This document shows positions 51,472-61,003 of a DNA stretch of 64,000 nucleotides, one piece after another. This DNA is from Citrobacter amalonaticus. GTDB taxonomy: Bacteria; Pseudomonadota; Gammaproteobacteria; Enterobacterales; Enterobacteriaceae. The stretch covers positions 3,286,001 through 3,350,000 of the forward strand of contig NZ_CP014015.2 in NCBI RefSeq assembly GCF_001559075.2. Reading direction: 5' to 3'. The stretch's first letter is position 1. Every line of letters starts with the position of its first letter. Position numbers and translations under genes: made by a program. The notes under the pieces are model-generated. The model ran no database searches and was not told the origin of the DNA. It was given only the letters and a program-made list of their open reading frames with translations.

Positions 51472-52460
51472 TTTTTGCGGGACTCCTGAATTAACAAGGC
51501 GATAAGGTAAATACCGCCGATACTCACGGTGACGACACCCACCGGAAGCTGATAAGGCATAAACAGTTGCTGCGCGCACAGATCGGCCGCCAGCAGTAAC
51601 AGCGCGCCGCAGAGCGCGGCCTGGGTTAATCCCCAACGCGCGGTGCCGCTCAGGCGACGGGCAATATGCGGGGCAACCAGCGCAATAAAGGAAATCGGTC
51701 CGGCCAGTGCGGTAGCGGCTGCGGTTAACACCACGGCGACCAGCATCATGGCGAGCCGTGAGCGCTCCACGCTGACTCCCAACGCGCAGGCGCTGTCATC
51801 ACCCATCTCCAGCAGACGCATGCGCCGCACCAGCAACCCGGCGCCTGCCAGCATGAGAATAATGATCGGCGCGGAAGGCCAGGTTTTTGCCCAGGTGAGA
51901 CCGTTAAGCGAGCCGGCATTCCACAATCCGGCGGTCAATGCCGTGTCCAGCGAAGCCTTCAACAACAGCCAGGTGTTAAACGCAAACAGCATGGCACGAA
52001 TGCCGATGCCGATAATGATCAGGCGGAAGGTTTCAATACCATTGCGCCAGGCCAGCAGCCAGACCACCAGTGACGTCAGAATCCCGCCAGCCATCGCTGC
52101 CAGCGCGATAGCCGTCAGATGCTGACCAAACAGTACCATCGCGACCAGTACGCCGCTCCAGGCTCCGGTATTAAAGCCCATCACATCCGGGCTGCCGAGC
52201 GGGTTACGCATCAGGGACTGAAAAATCGCCCCGCTGACGCCGAGTGCAGCGCCAATCAGCAGTGCCATCAGCACGCGCGGCAAGCGCCACTCGGTCACCA
52301 CCATCGTCAGGCTACGCGGCGCATCGCCGGTTAAGGCAGCAATAATTTGTGGGATTTCCAGCGTCACTGCGCCGCTACGCAGACCCCAGAGCGCGAAGAT
52401 CAGGCAGCCGGCCGTCAGGAGCAGGCAAGCGACTAGCAGGCGACGCGATACGTACATCAT
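51468..52460 (-). CDS. fepG: Ferric enterobactin ABC transporter permease FepG
   Basis: 330 residues, FecCD/BtuC family with about nine membrane segments. Conserved LMRNPLGSPDVMGFNTGAW and ISFIALVAPHIARRLSGT are family signatures. It forms a heterodimeric channel with FepD. Its start overlaps the fepD stop and its stop overlaps the fepC start, so translation is coupled throughout. Confidence 0.96.
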   Translation of the reverse strand: MMYVSRRLLVACLLLTAGCLIFALWGLRSGAVTLEIPQIIAALTGDAPRSLTMVVTEWRLPRVLMALLIGAALGVSGAIFQSLMRNPLGSPDVMGFNTGAWSGVLVAMVLFGQHLTAIALAAMAGGILTSLVVWLLAWRNGIETFRLIIIGIGIRAMLFAFNTWLLLKASLDTALTAGLWNAGSLNGLTWAKTWPSAPIIILMLAGAGLLVRRMRLLEMGDDSACALGVSVERSRLAMMLVAVVLTAAATALAGPISFIALVAPHIARRLSGTARWGLTQAALCGALLLLAADLCAQQLFMPYQLPVGVVTVSIGGIYLIALLIQESRKK

Positions 52461-53461
52461 GCGGCACCTCGCGGACGACGACGAACCAGAAAGATCAGCA
52501 CCGGAGCGCCAATAAACGCGCTCACGACGGACACGCGCAGTTCGCCGGGAACAATCAGACGACCAATAATATCGGCAAAAAGCAACAGAACAGGGGTGGC
52601 GATCAGCGTCACGGGGAGCGACCAGCGATGGTCGGCGCCGACCAGCCAGCGCGACATATGCGGCATCATCAGACCGATAAACGCAATGGGCCCAACAATC
52701 GCCGTGGCGCTACCGCATAAGACGGTGATGGCTAACAGACCGATAAGTTGCGTACGCGCGACTTTGCTACCAAGCGCGGTGGCGGTATCACTTCCCAGAC
52801 TCAGGCTGTTCAACGCCCGACTGAGCATCAGCGCAGTGGCACCGGCTATCAGCACAGGCACAATAACCACCTTGAGGGTTTGCAGATTGCGGATATCCAG
52901 TGAACCGGCCTGCCAGTAACGAAGCTGATCGTAGACGTCAGGATTCAGCAGGGAAATACCGCTGGTGAGACCTTCCAGAACTGCGGCGAGCGCGACGCCC
53001 GCCAGCGTCAGACGTACCGGGCTCAACTGACCGCCGCCCTGACTGCCCGTAAACGCCACAATCAGGGACGCCACCAGCGCGCCGATAAAGGCCATCACCA
53101 GTTGTTCCTGCGGTGTGGAAAAGCCGAACAGCGCCGCACCCAGCACGATGGCAAAACTGGCCCCGGCGTTGACGCCAAGCAGCCCAGGATCGGCCAGCGG
53201 ATTGCGGGTGAGCGTTTGCATTAACGCCCCGGCGAGTCCCAGCGCGCCCCCGGCCAGCAATCCTGCCAGCGTTCGCGGCAGGCGGGCGTCCAGTACGATA
53301 GTGCAATCGGCACTTTGACAGGTGCCGGTGAGCGCTTCCAGAACCACGGAGACGGGTAAGGATTTTGCACCGATGGTCAGACTTAATGCCGTGGCGATAA
53401 CCAGTAATAACAACAATCCGGGCACGGCAATGGCACGCGTCACGGAAACAGAACATGACAT
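52457..53461 (-). CDS. fepD: Ferric enterobactin ABC transporter permease FepD
   Basis: 334 residues, the length of E. coli FepD; FecCD/BtuC family with LTRNPLADPGLLGVNAGASF and IAFIGLMMPHMSRWLVG signatures. It pairs with FepG in the inner membrane. First gene of fepDGC, divergent from entS across a strong Fur box. Confidence 0.96.
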   Translation of the reverse strand: MSCSVSVTRAIAVPGLLLLLVIATALSLTIGAKSLPVSVVLEALTGTCQSADCTIVLDARLPRTLAGLLAGGALGLAGALMQTLTRNPLADPGLLGVNAGASFAIVLGAALFGFSTPQEQLVMAFIGALVASLIVAFTGSQGGGQLSPVRLTLAGVALAAVLEGLTSGISLLNPDVYDQLRYWQAGSLDIRNLQTLKVVIVPVLIAGATALMLSRALNSLSLGSDTATALGSKVARTQLIGLLAITVLCGSATAIVGPIAFIGLMMPHMSRWLVGADHRWSLPVTLIATPVLLLFADIIGRLIVPGELRVSVVSAFIGAPVLIFLVRRRPRGAA

Positions 53462-53473
53462 ATCAACTTCCCT

Positions 53474-53498
53474 GATAATGATAGTAATTATCGTTATC
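53474..53498. promoter_or_regulatory. Fur box of the fepD-entS divergent promoters
   Basis: GATAATGATAGTAATTATCG plus TTATC closely matches the 19-bp Fur consensus GATAATGATAATCATTATC. It lies in the 111-bp region between fepD and entS. Confidence 0.88.
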
Positions 53499-53572
53499 GA
53501 TCTTATTTGATTATGTTAGCATGTGCAGCCATTGAATGGATAATGAAAAAAAGATCGCATTAAGGCGTTGTA

Positions 53573-54811
53573 ATGAATCGACAATCCTGGCTGCTTAACC
53601 TCAGTTTGCTGAAGACACACCCGGCATTTCGCGCTGTCTTCCTGGCCCGTTTTATCTCTATTGTTTCGCTCGGACTGCTCGGCGTCGCGGTACCCGTACA
53701 GATCCAGATGATGACGCACTCCACCTGGCAGGTGGGCCTTTCGGTAACGCTGACCGGCAGCGCGATGTTTGTCGGGTTGATGGTCGGTGGCGTCCTGGCC
53801 GACCGTTATGAACGCAAAAAAGTGATCCTGCTGGCGCGCGGTACCTGCGGTATTGGCTTCATCGGTCTGTGTCTGAACGCCATGCTGCCGGAACCTTCGT
53901 TGATTGCGATTTATCTGCTGGGTCTGTGGGACGGCTTTTTTGCCTCGCTGGGCGTGACGGCATTGCTGGCGGCAACGCCTTCGCTGGTAGGGCGCGAAAA
54001 CCTGATGCAGGCAGGGGCGATTACCATGCTGACCGTGCGTCTGGGTTCGGTGATTTCGCCCATGCTGGGTGGACTGTTGCTCGCCACCGGCGGTGTGGCC
54101 TGGAACTACGGTCTGGCGGCGGCAGGTACCTTTATCACCTTATTACCTCTGTTGAGCCTTCCGGCGCTGCCGCCACCGCCGCAGCAGCGTGAACATCCGC
54201 TGAAATCCCTATTGACGGCGTTTCGCTTCCTACTTGCCAGTCCGCTGATCGGTGGTATTGCGCTGCTTGGCGGTCTGCTGACGATGGCCAGCGCCGTGCG
54301 CGTGCTCTATCCGGCGCTGGCGATTAGCTGGCAGATGTCAGCGGCGCAGATTGGCATGTTGTACGCCGCCATCCCGCTCGGGGCGGCGGTTGGCGCACTC
54401 ACCAGTGGGCAACTGGCGCACAGCGTGCGTCCGGGATTAATCATGCTGGCCTCGACCGTGGGGTCATTTTTGGCCATTGGCCTGTTTGCCCTGATGCCTG
54501 TCTGGGTACTCGGCGTGGTGTGTCTCGCGCTGTTTGGCTGGCTGAGCGCCATCAGTTCGCTGTTGCAGTACACGATGCTGCAAACGCAGACGCCGGAAAA
54601 TATGTTAGGGCGCATCAACGGCCTGTGGACGGCGCAGAACGTCACCGGAGACGCGATTGGCGCGGCGTTATTAGGGGGGCTGGGAGCGATCATGACGCCG
54701 GTGGCTTCGGCGAGCGTTAGCGGCTTTGGTCTGGTGATTGTGGGACTGCTACTGCTGCTGTTACTCAGTGAATTACGTCGATTCCGCCAGACGCCGCCGG
54801 AACCCGCATAG
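53573..54811 (+). CDS. entS: Enterobactin exporter EntS (MFS)
   Basis: 412 residues with 12 membrane segments. The N-terminal MNRQSWLLNLSLLKTHPAFRA region, LADRYERKKVILLARG loop and PENMLGRINGLWTAQNVTGDAIGA match EntS (YbdA) as known. It exports enterobactin across the inner membrane using the proton gradient. Divergent from fepD; a REP element follows. Confidence 0.95.
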   Translation: MNRQSWLLNLSLLKTHPAFRAVFLARFISIVSLGLLGVAVPVQIQMMTHSTWQVGLSVTLTGSAMFVGLMVGGVLADRYERKKVILLARGTCGIGFIGLCLNAMLPEPSLIAIYLLGLWDGFFASLGVTALLAATPSLVGRENLMQAGAITMLTVRLGSVISPMLGGLLLATGGVAWNYGLAAAGTFITLLPLLSLPALPPPPQQREHPLKSLLTAFRFLLASPLIGGIALLGGLLTMASAVRVLYPALAISWQMSAAQIGMLYAAIPLGAAVGALTSGQLAHSVRPGLIMLASTVGSFLAIGLFALMPVWVLGVVCLALFGWLSAISSLLQYTMLQTQTPENMLGRINGLWTAQNVTGDAIGAALLGGLGAIMTPVASASVSGFGLVIVGLLLLLLLSELRRFRQTPPEPA

Positions 54812-54820
54812 TGTGAGACT

Positions 54821-54853
54821 GGCCGGATAACGCGTTATCGTCGCTATCCGGCA
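54821..54853. repeat. REP-type palindrome between entS and fepB
   Basis: GGCCGGATAACGCGTTATCG then TCGCTATCCGGC is an imperfect inverted repeat of REP type between converging genes. Confidence 0.7.
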
Positions 54854-54860
54854 ATGGCGA

Positions 54861-55799
54861 TTAAAACAGCGTGGAGAGGCGGTTTAGCACCCGCATCGCG
54901 CTGTAATAATCCAGACGGAAAGACTCGGTGCCCAGGGCATAGACGCGCTTGTTCTGTACCGCAGGCAGGTGCGCCAGCAGTGGGTTGGCGTAAATCGCCT
55001 GTTCGTCTTTCTCGTCGCCGGCAAACAGGAACAGCGCTTCTCCGTTCAGTCCGGCTGCCAGATTTTCACCGCCAAGCTGAATGATATCGTGACGTTTCCC
55101 TTGGCTTTGACTGGGCTGCAGTCCGCCAGGCAACGTTGCCAGCGTGAAGCCGAGTTGCTCCAGCATTTTTCCCTGCGCGGACTCTGGCGTCCACAGATTG
55201 GCTCTGTGGGCGGCGGCGGTGTAGACCAGCGCGCTCACCGGTTGCGGCGGCAATTTCAGTTGCTGCTTAACGATGGTTAGCTGCTTATCAAATTCCGCAA
55301 TACGTGCGGCGGCCTGTTTCTCCTGGCCGGTAATCTCGCCTAACTGCGTCAGCAGCGACTGCCAGCTTTTATCGTCGTAATTGATGATAAGCGTCGGGGC
55401 AATAGGCGAGAGCTGATCGTACAGCGCCAGGGCAGAGTCGCCGCCGGTCGCGCTAATCAGAATGAGATCGGGCATTTGTGCTGCCACCGCTTCGGCGTTC
55501 GGTTCGCCAATATACAGGCGCGTCAGCTTGCGCGTTTTTGCCACGTCGCCCCATTGACGTAAGAATCCCTGATCGTCAGCCACGCGGTTATTAGGTGTTG
55601 TCGCCCCGCTGGCGACCACCGGTGCATCAATCGCCAGCAATGAACCGGTCAGCGTGACGCTGGTAGAGACGATGCGTTCAGGTTTGTGTTCCAGCGTGTG
55701 GCTGCCGCGAACGTCGGTCACCTGACGCGGCCAGTCCGCCGCATAGGCTGAGGAGAATCCGAAAACGAAGAGCGTAACGAGCAGGGAAGGCAGTCTCAC
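54861..55799 (-). CDS. fepB: Ferric enterobactin-binding periplasmic protein FepB
   Basis: 312 residues (318 in E. coli). MRLPSLLVTLFVFGFSSAYAA is the signal peptide. The fold is a class III binding protein with ERIVSTSVTLTGSLLAIDAPVVASG, MPDLILISATGGDS and a C-terminal YALGTESFRLDYYSAM segment. It carries ferric enterobactin from FepA to FepDG. Divergent from entC, with Fur-like sites between. Confidence 0.95.
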   Translation of the reverse strand: MRLPSLLVTLFVFGFSSAYAADWPRQVTDVRGSHTLEHKPERIVSTSVTLTGSLLAIDAPVVASGATTPNNRVADDQGFLRQWGDVAKTRKLTRLYIGEPNAEAVAAQMPDLILISATGGDSALALYDQLSPIAPTLIINYDDKSWQSLLTQLGEITGQEKQAAARIAEFDKQLTIVKQQLKLPPQPVSALVYTAAAHRANLWTPESAQGKMLEQLGFTLATLPGGLQPSQSQGKRHDIIQLGGENLAAGLNGEALFLFAGDEKDEQAIYANPLLAHLPAVQNKRVYALGTESFRLDYYSAMRVLNRLSTLF

Positions 55800-55826
55800 A
55801 AATCAGTTCCTGTACTGAGCTATTAA

Positions 55827-55850
55827 TGCTTCTCATTTTCATTATTAAGC
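55827..55850. promoter_or_regulatory. Fur-box-like site of fepB
   Basis: TGCTTCTCATTTTCATTATT next to AAGC is a Fur-type stretch close to the fepB start, in the fepB-entC divergent region. Visual match only. Confidence 0.55.
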
Positions 55851-55935
55851 GTAAGGGATGCAAGCGTTAGTCGCACTTTGTGCTACCTCAAGAGTTGACA
55901 TGTCGCCTGTTTGCTTTTAGGTTAGCGCCCGAAAA

Positions 55936-55957
55936 TATAAATGATAATCATTATTAA
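55936..55957. promoter_or_regulatory. Fur box of the entCEBAH operon
   Basis: AATGATAATCATTATT inside ATAAATGATAATCATTATTA matches the Fur consensus core GATAATCATTATC closely, 27 bp before the entC start. Confidence 0.88.
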
Positions 55958-55983
55958 AACCTTTATCATTTTTGGAGGATGAT

Positions 55984-57159
55984 ATGGATACGTCTTTGGC
56001 CGAGGAAATTCAGCAGACCATGGCAACACTTGCACCCCATCGCTTTTTCTTTATGTCGCCGTATCGGAGTTTCACGACGTCAGGATGCTTCGCCCGCTTC
56101 GATGAACCTGCCGTTAACGGCGATTCGCCAGACAGCCCCTTCCAACAAAAATTACACGCACTGTTCGCCGATGCCAAAGCGCAGGGTATCGCAAACCCGG
56201 TTATGGTGGGGGCGATTCCGTTCGATACTTGCCAGCCATCATTGCTGTTTATTCCTCAGAGCTGGCAGACCTTTTCTCGCCAGGAAAAGCAGCAATCATC
56301 ACGCTACTTTACCGATCATCAAACACTCAACGTCACGGCGCGTAATGCCATTCCCGAGCAGGAGACGTTCGAAGAGATGGTCGCGCGCGCCGCTGCGCTG
56401 ACGGCGACGCCGGAAGTCGACAAAGTGGTGCTATCGCGACTGATTGACATCACTACCGACGCTGAGATCAACAGCGGCGCGCTGCTGGAACGTCTGGTGG
56501 CGCAAAACCCGGTTAGTTACAACTTCCATGTCCCGCTGCACGATGGCGGCGTCTTGCTCGGTGCGAGCCCGGAACTGCTGCTGCGCAAAGAAGGCGATCG
56601 CTTTAGCTCACTGCCGCTGGCGGGCTCCGCGCGCCGTCAGCCTGATGACGTGCTGGACCGGGAAGCCGGCAACCGCCTGCTGGCCTCAGAGAAAGATCGC
56701 CATGAACATGAGCTGGTTACGCAGGCGATGAAAACCGTGCTGCGCGAGCGCAGCCAGGATCTGCAGCTGCCGTCTTCGCCACAGCTCATCACCACACCCA
56801 CGCTCTGGCATCTCGGCACGCCGTTTGAAGGCAAAGCCAACGCCGGAGAAAACGCGTTGACGCTGGCCTGTCTGTTGCATCCGACACCTGCGCTGAGCGG
56901 CTTCCCGCATCAGGCGGCGAAACAGCTGATTGCCGAACTGGAGCCGTTTGACCGCGAACTGTTTGGCGGCATCGTCGGCTGGTGCGACGCCGAAGGCAAC
57001 GGTGAGTGGGTGGTGACCATCCGCTGTGCGAGGTTACGGAAAAATCAGGTGCGTCTGTTTGCAGGCGCAGGGATCGTCCCGGCCTCTTCACCGGTGGGGG
57101 AATGGCGTGAAACCGGCGTCAAACTTTCCACCATGTTGAACGTTTTTGGATTGCATTAA
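55984..57159 (+). CDS. entC: Isochorismate synthase EntC
   Basis: 391 residues, the length of E. coli EntC. It converts chorismate to isochorismate with Mg2+. Chorismate-binding signatures include VVLSRLIDI (catalytic-region Lys VDKVV), VSYNFHVPLHDGGVLLGASPELLLRK, the PLAGSARR loop, HEHELV and FGGIVGWCDAEGNGEWVVTIRCA. ATG 55984 follows GGAGGATGAT. First gene of entCEBAH, under the Fur box. Confidence 0.96.
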   Translation: MDTSLAEEIQQTMATLAPHRFFFMSPYRSFTTSGCFARFDEPAVNGDSPDSPFQQKLHALFADAKAQGIANPVMVGAIPFDTCQPSLLFIPQSWQTFSRQEKQQSSRYFTDHQTLNVTARNAIPEQETFEEMVARAAALTATPEVDKVVLSRLIDITTDAEINSGALLERLVAQNPVSYNFHVPLHDGGVLLGASPELLLRKEGDRFSSLPLAGSARRQPDDVLDREAGNRLLASEKDRHEHELVTQAMKTVLRERSQDLQLPSSPQLITTPTLWHLGTPFEGKANAGENALTLACLLHPTPALSGFPHQAAKQLIAELEPFDRELFGGIVGWCDAEGNGEWVVTIRCARLRKNQVRLFAGAGIVPASSPVGEWRETGVKLSTMLNVFGLH

Positions 57160-57168
57160 GGAGCGATG

Positions 57169-58776
57169 ATGAGCATTCCTTTCACCCGGTGGCCTGACGA
57201 ATTTGCCCGTCGGTACCGCGAAAAGAGCTACTGGCAGGATCTGCCGCTGACGGATATTTTGACCCGCCATGCAGAAAGCGACCATACGGCGGTCATCGAA
57301 GGTGAGCGCCAGTTGAGCTATCGTGAACTGAATCAGGCGGCGGACAATCTTGCCTGTACGCTGCGCCGTCAGGGGATCAAATCCGGCGAAACCGCGCTGG
57401 TACAACTGGGCAACGTGGTGGAGTTGTATATCACGTTCTTTGCGCTGCTGAAGCTTGGCGTCGCACCCGTGCTTGCTCTGTTCAGCCATCAACGCACTGA
57501 ACTTACCGCCTATGCGACGCAGATCGAGCCCGCGCTGCTGATTGCCGATCGTCAGCACGCGCTGTTTGCCGACAATGATTTTCTGAATACGTTTATTGCG
57601 CAGCATAATTCTATTCGCGTGGTGCATCTGCTCAATGACAGCGGCGAGCACTGCCTGCAAGCGGCGATAAACCAGCCAGCAGACGCGTTTACCGCCACGC
57701 CATCGCCTGCGGATGAGGTGGCTTACTTCCAGCTCTCCGGCGGCACGACCGGGACGCCGAAGCTGATCCCGCGAACCCACAACGACTATTACTACAGCGT
57801 GCGTCGTAGTAATGAAATCTGTCACTTCACCGCCGATACGCGTTTTTTATGCGCCATCCCTGCCGCGCATAACTACGCCATGAGTTCACCCGGATCGCTG
57901 GGCGTATTTCTTGCCGGTGGCACTGTGGTGCTGGCCGCAGACCCGAGCGCCACGCTGTGCTTCCCGCTGATTGAAAAACATCAGATCAACGCGACGGCGC
58001 TGGTGCCGCCAGCGGTCAGCCTGTGGTTACAGGCGATTAACGAGTGGGGCAGCAATGCGCAACTGGCTTCACTGACGCTGTTACAGGTTGGCGGTGCGCG
58101 CCTGTCCGCATCGCTGGCAGCGCGGATCCCGGCTGAAATTGGCTGCCAGTTGCAGCAGGTTTTCGGCATGGCGGAAGGTTTAGTGAACTATACCCGTCTC
58201 GACGACAGCCCGGAGCGAATCATCAATACCCAGGGGCGTCCGATGTGTCCGGATGATGAAGTGTGGGTAGCAGATGCCGACGGCAACCCGCTGCCGCAGG
58301 GGGAAACGGGACGGCTGATGACGCGTGGCCCGTACACCTTCCGTGGTTATTACAAAAGTCCGCAGCATAACGCCAGTGCCTTTGACGCCAACGGTTTCTA
58401 CTGTTCAGGCGATCTGATCGCCATTGACGAGGATGGCTACATCACCGTTCAGGGGCGTGAAAAAGATCAGATCAACCGTGGCGGCGAGAAGATCGCCGCG
58501 GAAGAGATCGAAAACCTGTTACTGCGTCATCAGGCGGTGATCCATGCGGCGCTGGTCAGTATGGAAGACGAGCTGATGGGGGAGAAAAGCTGCGCATACC
58601 TGGTGGTGAAAGAACCGCTGCGCGCGGTACAGGTGCGTCGCTTCCTGCGCGAGCAGGGCGTCGCTGAATTCAAGTTACCGGACCGGGTGGAAATCGTTGA
58701 GGCGCTGCCTCTGACTCCGGTGGGTAAAGTCGATAAAAAACAATTACGTCAGTGGCTGGCAACACGTTCGGCCTGA
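57169..58776 (+). CDS. entE: 2,3-Dihydroxybenzoate-AMP ligase EntE
   Basis: 535 residues. Adenylation-domain motifs LSGGTTGTPKLIPRTH, FGMAEGLVNYTRL, YCSGDLIAIDEDGY and PLTPVGKVDKKQL (catalytic Lys) are visible. It activates 2,3-dihydroxybenzoate with ATP and loads it on the EntB carrier domain. ATG 57169 (MSIPFTRW) matches the E. coli start; an ATG directly before it is possible. It is 9 bp from entC. Confidence 0.97.
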   Translation: MSIPFTRWPDEFARRYREKSYWQDLPLTDILTRHAESDHTAVIEGERQLSYRELNQAADNLACTLRRQGIKSGETALVQLGNVVELYITFFALLKLGVAPVLALFSHQRTELTAYATQIEPALLIADRQHALFADNDFLNTFIAQHNSIRVVHLLNDSGEHCLQAAINQPADAFTATPSPADEVAYFQLSGGTTGTPKLIPRTHNDYYYSVRRSNEICHFTADTRFLCAIPAAHNYAMSSPGSLGVFLAGGTVVLAADPSATLCFPLIEKHQINATALVPPAVSLWLQAINEWGSNAQLASLTLLQVGGARLSASLAARIPAEIGCQLQQVFGMAEGLVNYTRLDDSPERIINTQGRPMCPDDEVWVADADGNPLPQGETGRLMTRGPYTFRGYYKSPQHNASAFDANGFYCSGDLIAIDEDGYITVQGREKDQINRGGEKIAAEEIENLLLRHQAVIHAALVSMEDELMGEKSCAYLVVKEPLRAVQVRRFLREQGVAEFKLPDRVEIVEALPLTPVGKVDKKQLRQWLATRSA

Positions 58777-58789
58777 AGGAGAACACGCA

Positions 58790-59647
58790 ATGGCAATTCC
58801 TAAACTGCAGGCTTACGCGCTGCCAACCGCGCTCGATATTCCGGTCAATAAGGTCAACTGGGCGTTTGAACCGGACCGTGCGGCGCTGCTGATCCACGAT
58901 ATGCAGGACTACTTCGTCAGCTTCTGGGGTGAAAACTGTCCGATGATGGAACAGGTGATCGCCAATATCGCCGCGCTGCGCAACTACTGTAAAGCGCATA
59001 ATATTCCGGTTTATTACACCGCGCAGCCGAAGGATCAGAGCGATGAAGATCGCGCCCTGCTTAACGACATGTGGGGGCCGGGACTGACGCGCTCACCGGA
59101 GCAACAAAAAGTGGTCGCCGCGCTGGCGCCGGATGAAGCCGATAATGTGCTGGTGAAATGGCGTTACAGCGCGTTTCACCGTTCCCCGCTGGAACTGATG
59201 TTGAAAGAAACCGGCCGCGATCAGCTGATTATCACCGGGGTATATGCGCACATTGGCTGTATGACCACCGCGACAGATGCTTTCATGCGCGATATCAAGC
59301 CGTTCATGGTAGCGGACGCGCTGGCCGACTTTAGCCGTGAAGAGCACCTGATGTCGCTGAAGTATGTTGCGGGACGTTCAGGTCGCGTCGTGATGACTCA
59401 GGAGTTGTTGCCCGCGCCGGTACCGACCAGCAAAGATGAACTGCGGGCGCTGATTTTACCGCTGCTCGATGAGTCCGATGAACCGATGGATGACGAGAAC
59501 CTGATCGATTACGGTCTGGACTCGGTACGGATGATGGCGCTGGCAGCACGCTGGCGTAAAGTGCACGGCGATATCGACTTCGTGATGCTGGCGAAAAAAC
59601 CGACCATTGATGCCTGGTGGGCGCTACTCTCCCGTGAGGTGCGCTAA
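58790..59647 (+). CDS. entB: Isochorismatase / aryl carrier protein EntB
   Basis: 285 residues, the length of E. coli EntB. The isochorismatase domain (about 1-205) has LLIHDMQDYFVSFW with the catalytic Asp and ITGVYAHIGCMTTATDAFMRDIK. The C-terminal aryl carrier domain has DYGLDSVRMMAL with the phosphopantetheine Ser. It makes 2,3-dihydro-2,3-dihydroxybenzoate and then carries DHB for EntF. Its stop overlaps the entA start by one base. Confidence 0.97.
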   Translation: MAIPKLQAYALPTALDIPVNKVNWAFEPDRAALLIHDMQDYFVSFWGENCPMMEQVIANIAALRNYCKAHNIPVYYTAQPKDQSDEDRALLNDMWGPGLTRSPEQQKVVAALAPDEADNVLVKWRYSAFHRSPLELMLKETGRDQLIITGVYAHIGCMTTATDAFMRDIKPFMVADALADFSREEHLMSLKYVAGRSGRVVMTQELLPAPVPTSKDELRALILPLLDESDEPMDDENLIDYGLDSVRMMALAARWRKVHGDIDFVMLAKKPTIDAWWALLSREVR

Positions 59648-60402
59648 TGGCCGGATTTGATTTTCGCGGCAAAGCGGTGTGGGTCACCGGGGCGGGTAAA
59701 GGCATTGGTTACGCCACGGCGCTGGCGTTTGCTGAGGCTGGGGCACAGGTCACCGGTTTCGATCGCGAGTTCACTTTACAGGATTATCCGTTTGCCACTG
59801 AGGTGATGGATGTGGCGGATGCCGGACAGGTGGCTGAGGTTTGTCAGCGCGTGCTGGCACACACGGAACGGCTGGATGTGCTGGTGAATGCTGCCGGGAT
59901 TTTACGTATGGGCGCGACCGACGCGCTGAGTCCGCACGACTGGCAGCAGACGTTTGCAGTTAACGTTGGTGGCGCCTTTAATCTGTTCCAGCAGACGATG
60001 GCGCAGTTTCGCCATCAGCGGGGCGGGGCGATCGTGACTGTGGCTTCCGATGCTGCGCATACGCCGCGTATCGGCATGAGCGCCTATGGGGCGTCGAAGG
60101 CGGCGCTGAAAAGTCTGGCGCTGACCGTCGGGCTGGAGCTGGCGGGCAGCGGAGTGCGTTGTAACCTGGTGTCGCCAGGATCCACGGATACTGACATGCA
60201 GCGGACGCTGTGGGTCAGCGATGATGCGGAACAGCAGCGCATTCGCGGCTTTGGCGAGCAGTTTAAGCTCGGTATTCCTTTAGGCAAAATCGCCCGACCG
60301 CAAGAGATCGCTAACACCATTCTGTTCCTCGCCTCCGATCTGGCCAGCCACATTACGTTGCAGGACATCGTGGTGGACGGCGGCTCTACGCTGGGAGCGT
60401 AA
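59647..60402 (+). CDS. entA: 2,3-Dihydro-2,3-dihydroxybenzoate dehydrogenase EntA
   Basis: 251 residues, slightly longer than E. coli EntA (248) at the N-terminus. SDR fold with VTGAGKGIGYATA, VNAAGIL, catalytic SDAAH and YGASKAALK, and terminal DIVVDGGSTLGA. It oxidises the EntB product to 2,3-dihydroxybenzoate with NAD. Fourth gene of entCEBAH. Confidence 0.96.
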   Translation: MAGFDFRGKAVWVTGAGKGIGYATALAFAEAGAQVTGFDREFTLQDYPFATEVMDVADAGQVAEVCQRVLAHTERLDVLVNAAGILRMGATDALSPHDWQQTFAVNVGGAFNLFQQTMAQFRHQRGGAIVTVASDAAHTPRIGMSAYGASKAALKSLALTVGLELAGSGVRCNLVSPGSTDTDMQRTLWVSDDAEQQRIRGFGEQFKLGIPLGKIARPQEIANTILFLASDLASHITLQDIVVDGGSTLGA

Positions 60403-60404
60403 CG

Positions 60405-60818
60405 ATGATCTGGAAACGTCATTTAACGCTTGATGAACTGAACGCTACCAGCCAGAACACGATGGTGGCACATCTGGGCATTATCTATACCCGACTTGGT
60501 GACGACGTGCTGGAAGCCGAAATGCCGGTGGATACCCGCACGCACCAGCCCTTTGGTTTACTGCACGGCGGAGCCTCAGCGGCGCTGGCCGAAACGTTAG
60601 GCTCAATGGCGGGGTATCTGATGACCCGTGACGGGCAATGCGTGGTTGGGACAGAACTGAACGCCACCCATCACCGGGCGGTTTCGCAGGGTAAGGTGCG
60701 CGGTGTTTGCCAGCCGCTGCATCTGGGACGTCAAAGCCAGAGCTGGGAAATCGTTGTGTTTGATGAGCAAGGGCGGCGTTGTTGTACTTGCCGACTGGGA
60801 ACCGCGGTGCTGGGCTGA
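60405..60818 (+). CDS. entH: Proofreading thioesterase EntH
   Basis: 137 residues, hotdog-fold thioesterase as in E. coli EntH (YbdB). HQPFGLLHGGASAALAETLGS contains the catalytic region. It frees EntB from wrongly loaded acyl groups. It is 2 bp after entA and ends the operon. Confidence 0.95.
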   Translation: MIWKRHLTLDELNATSQNTMVAHLGIIYTRLGDDVLEAEMPVDTRTHQPFGLLHGGASAALAETLGSMAGYLMTRDGQCVVGTELNATHHRAVSQGKVRGVCQPLHLGRQSQSWEIVVFDEQGRRCCTCRLGTAVLG

Positions 60819-60942
60819 GCACGCTTAATGTCATGAGATTGCAGCGTTAACGGGTGAATGGAGTGATCCAGTTAACAATGCAATGTAAATAGTCGGTGAT
60901 ACTTCAGGTTTATTGGGTTGTCAGGTTGTTAAAACCAGAAAA

Positions 60943-60969
60943 GATGTTATAGAAACAAAATGTAACATC
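60943..60969. promoter_or_regulatory. Inverted repeat in the cstA leader
   Basis: GATGTTA and TAACATC, separated by 13 bases, lie 35 bp before the cstA start. It may be a regulator site or mRNA leader structure. In E. coli cstA is controlled by CRP and by CsrA on the mRNA; this repeat does not match the CRP consensus. Confidence 0.35.
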
Positions 60970-61003
60970 TCTCTTCTCTGGAACACGCAAACGGATAACA
61001 ACC

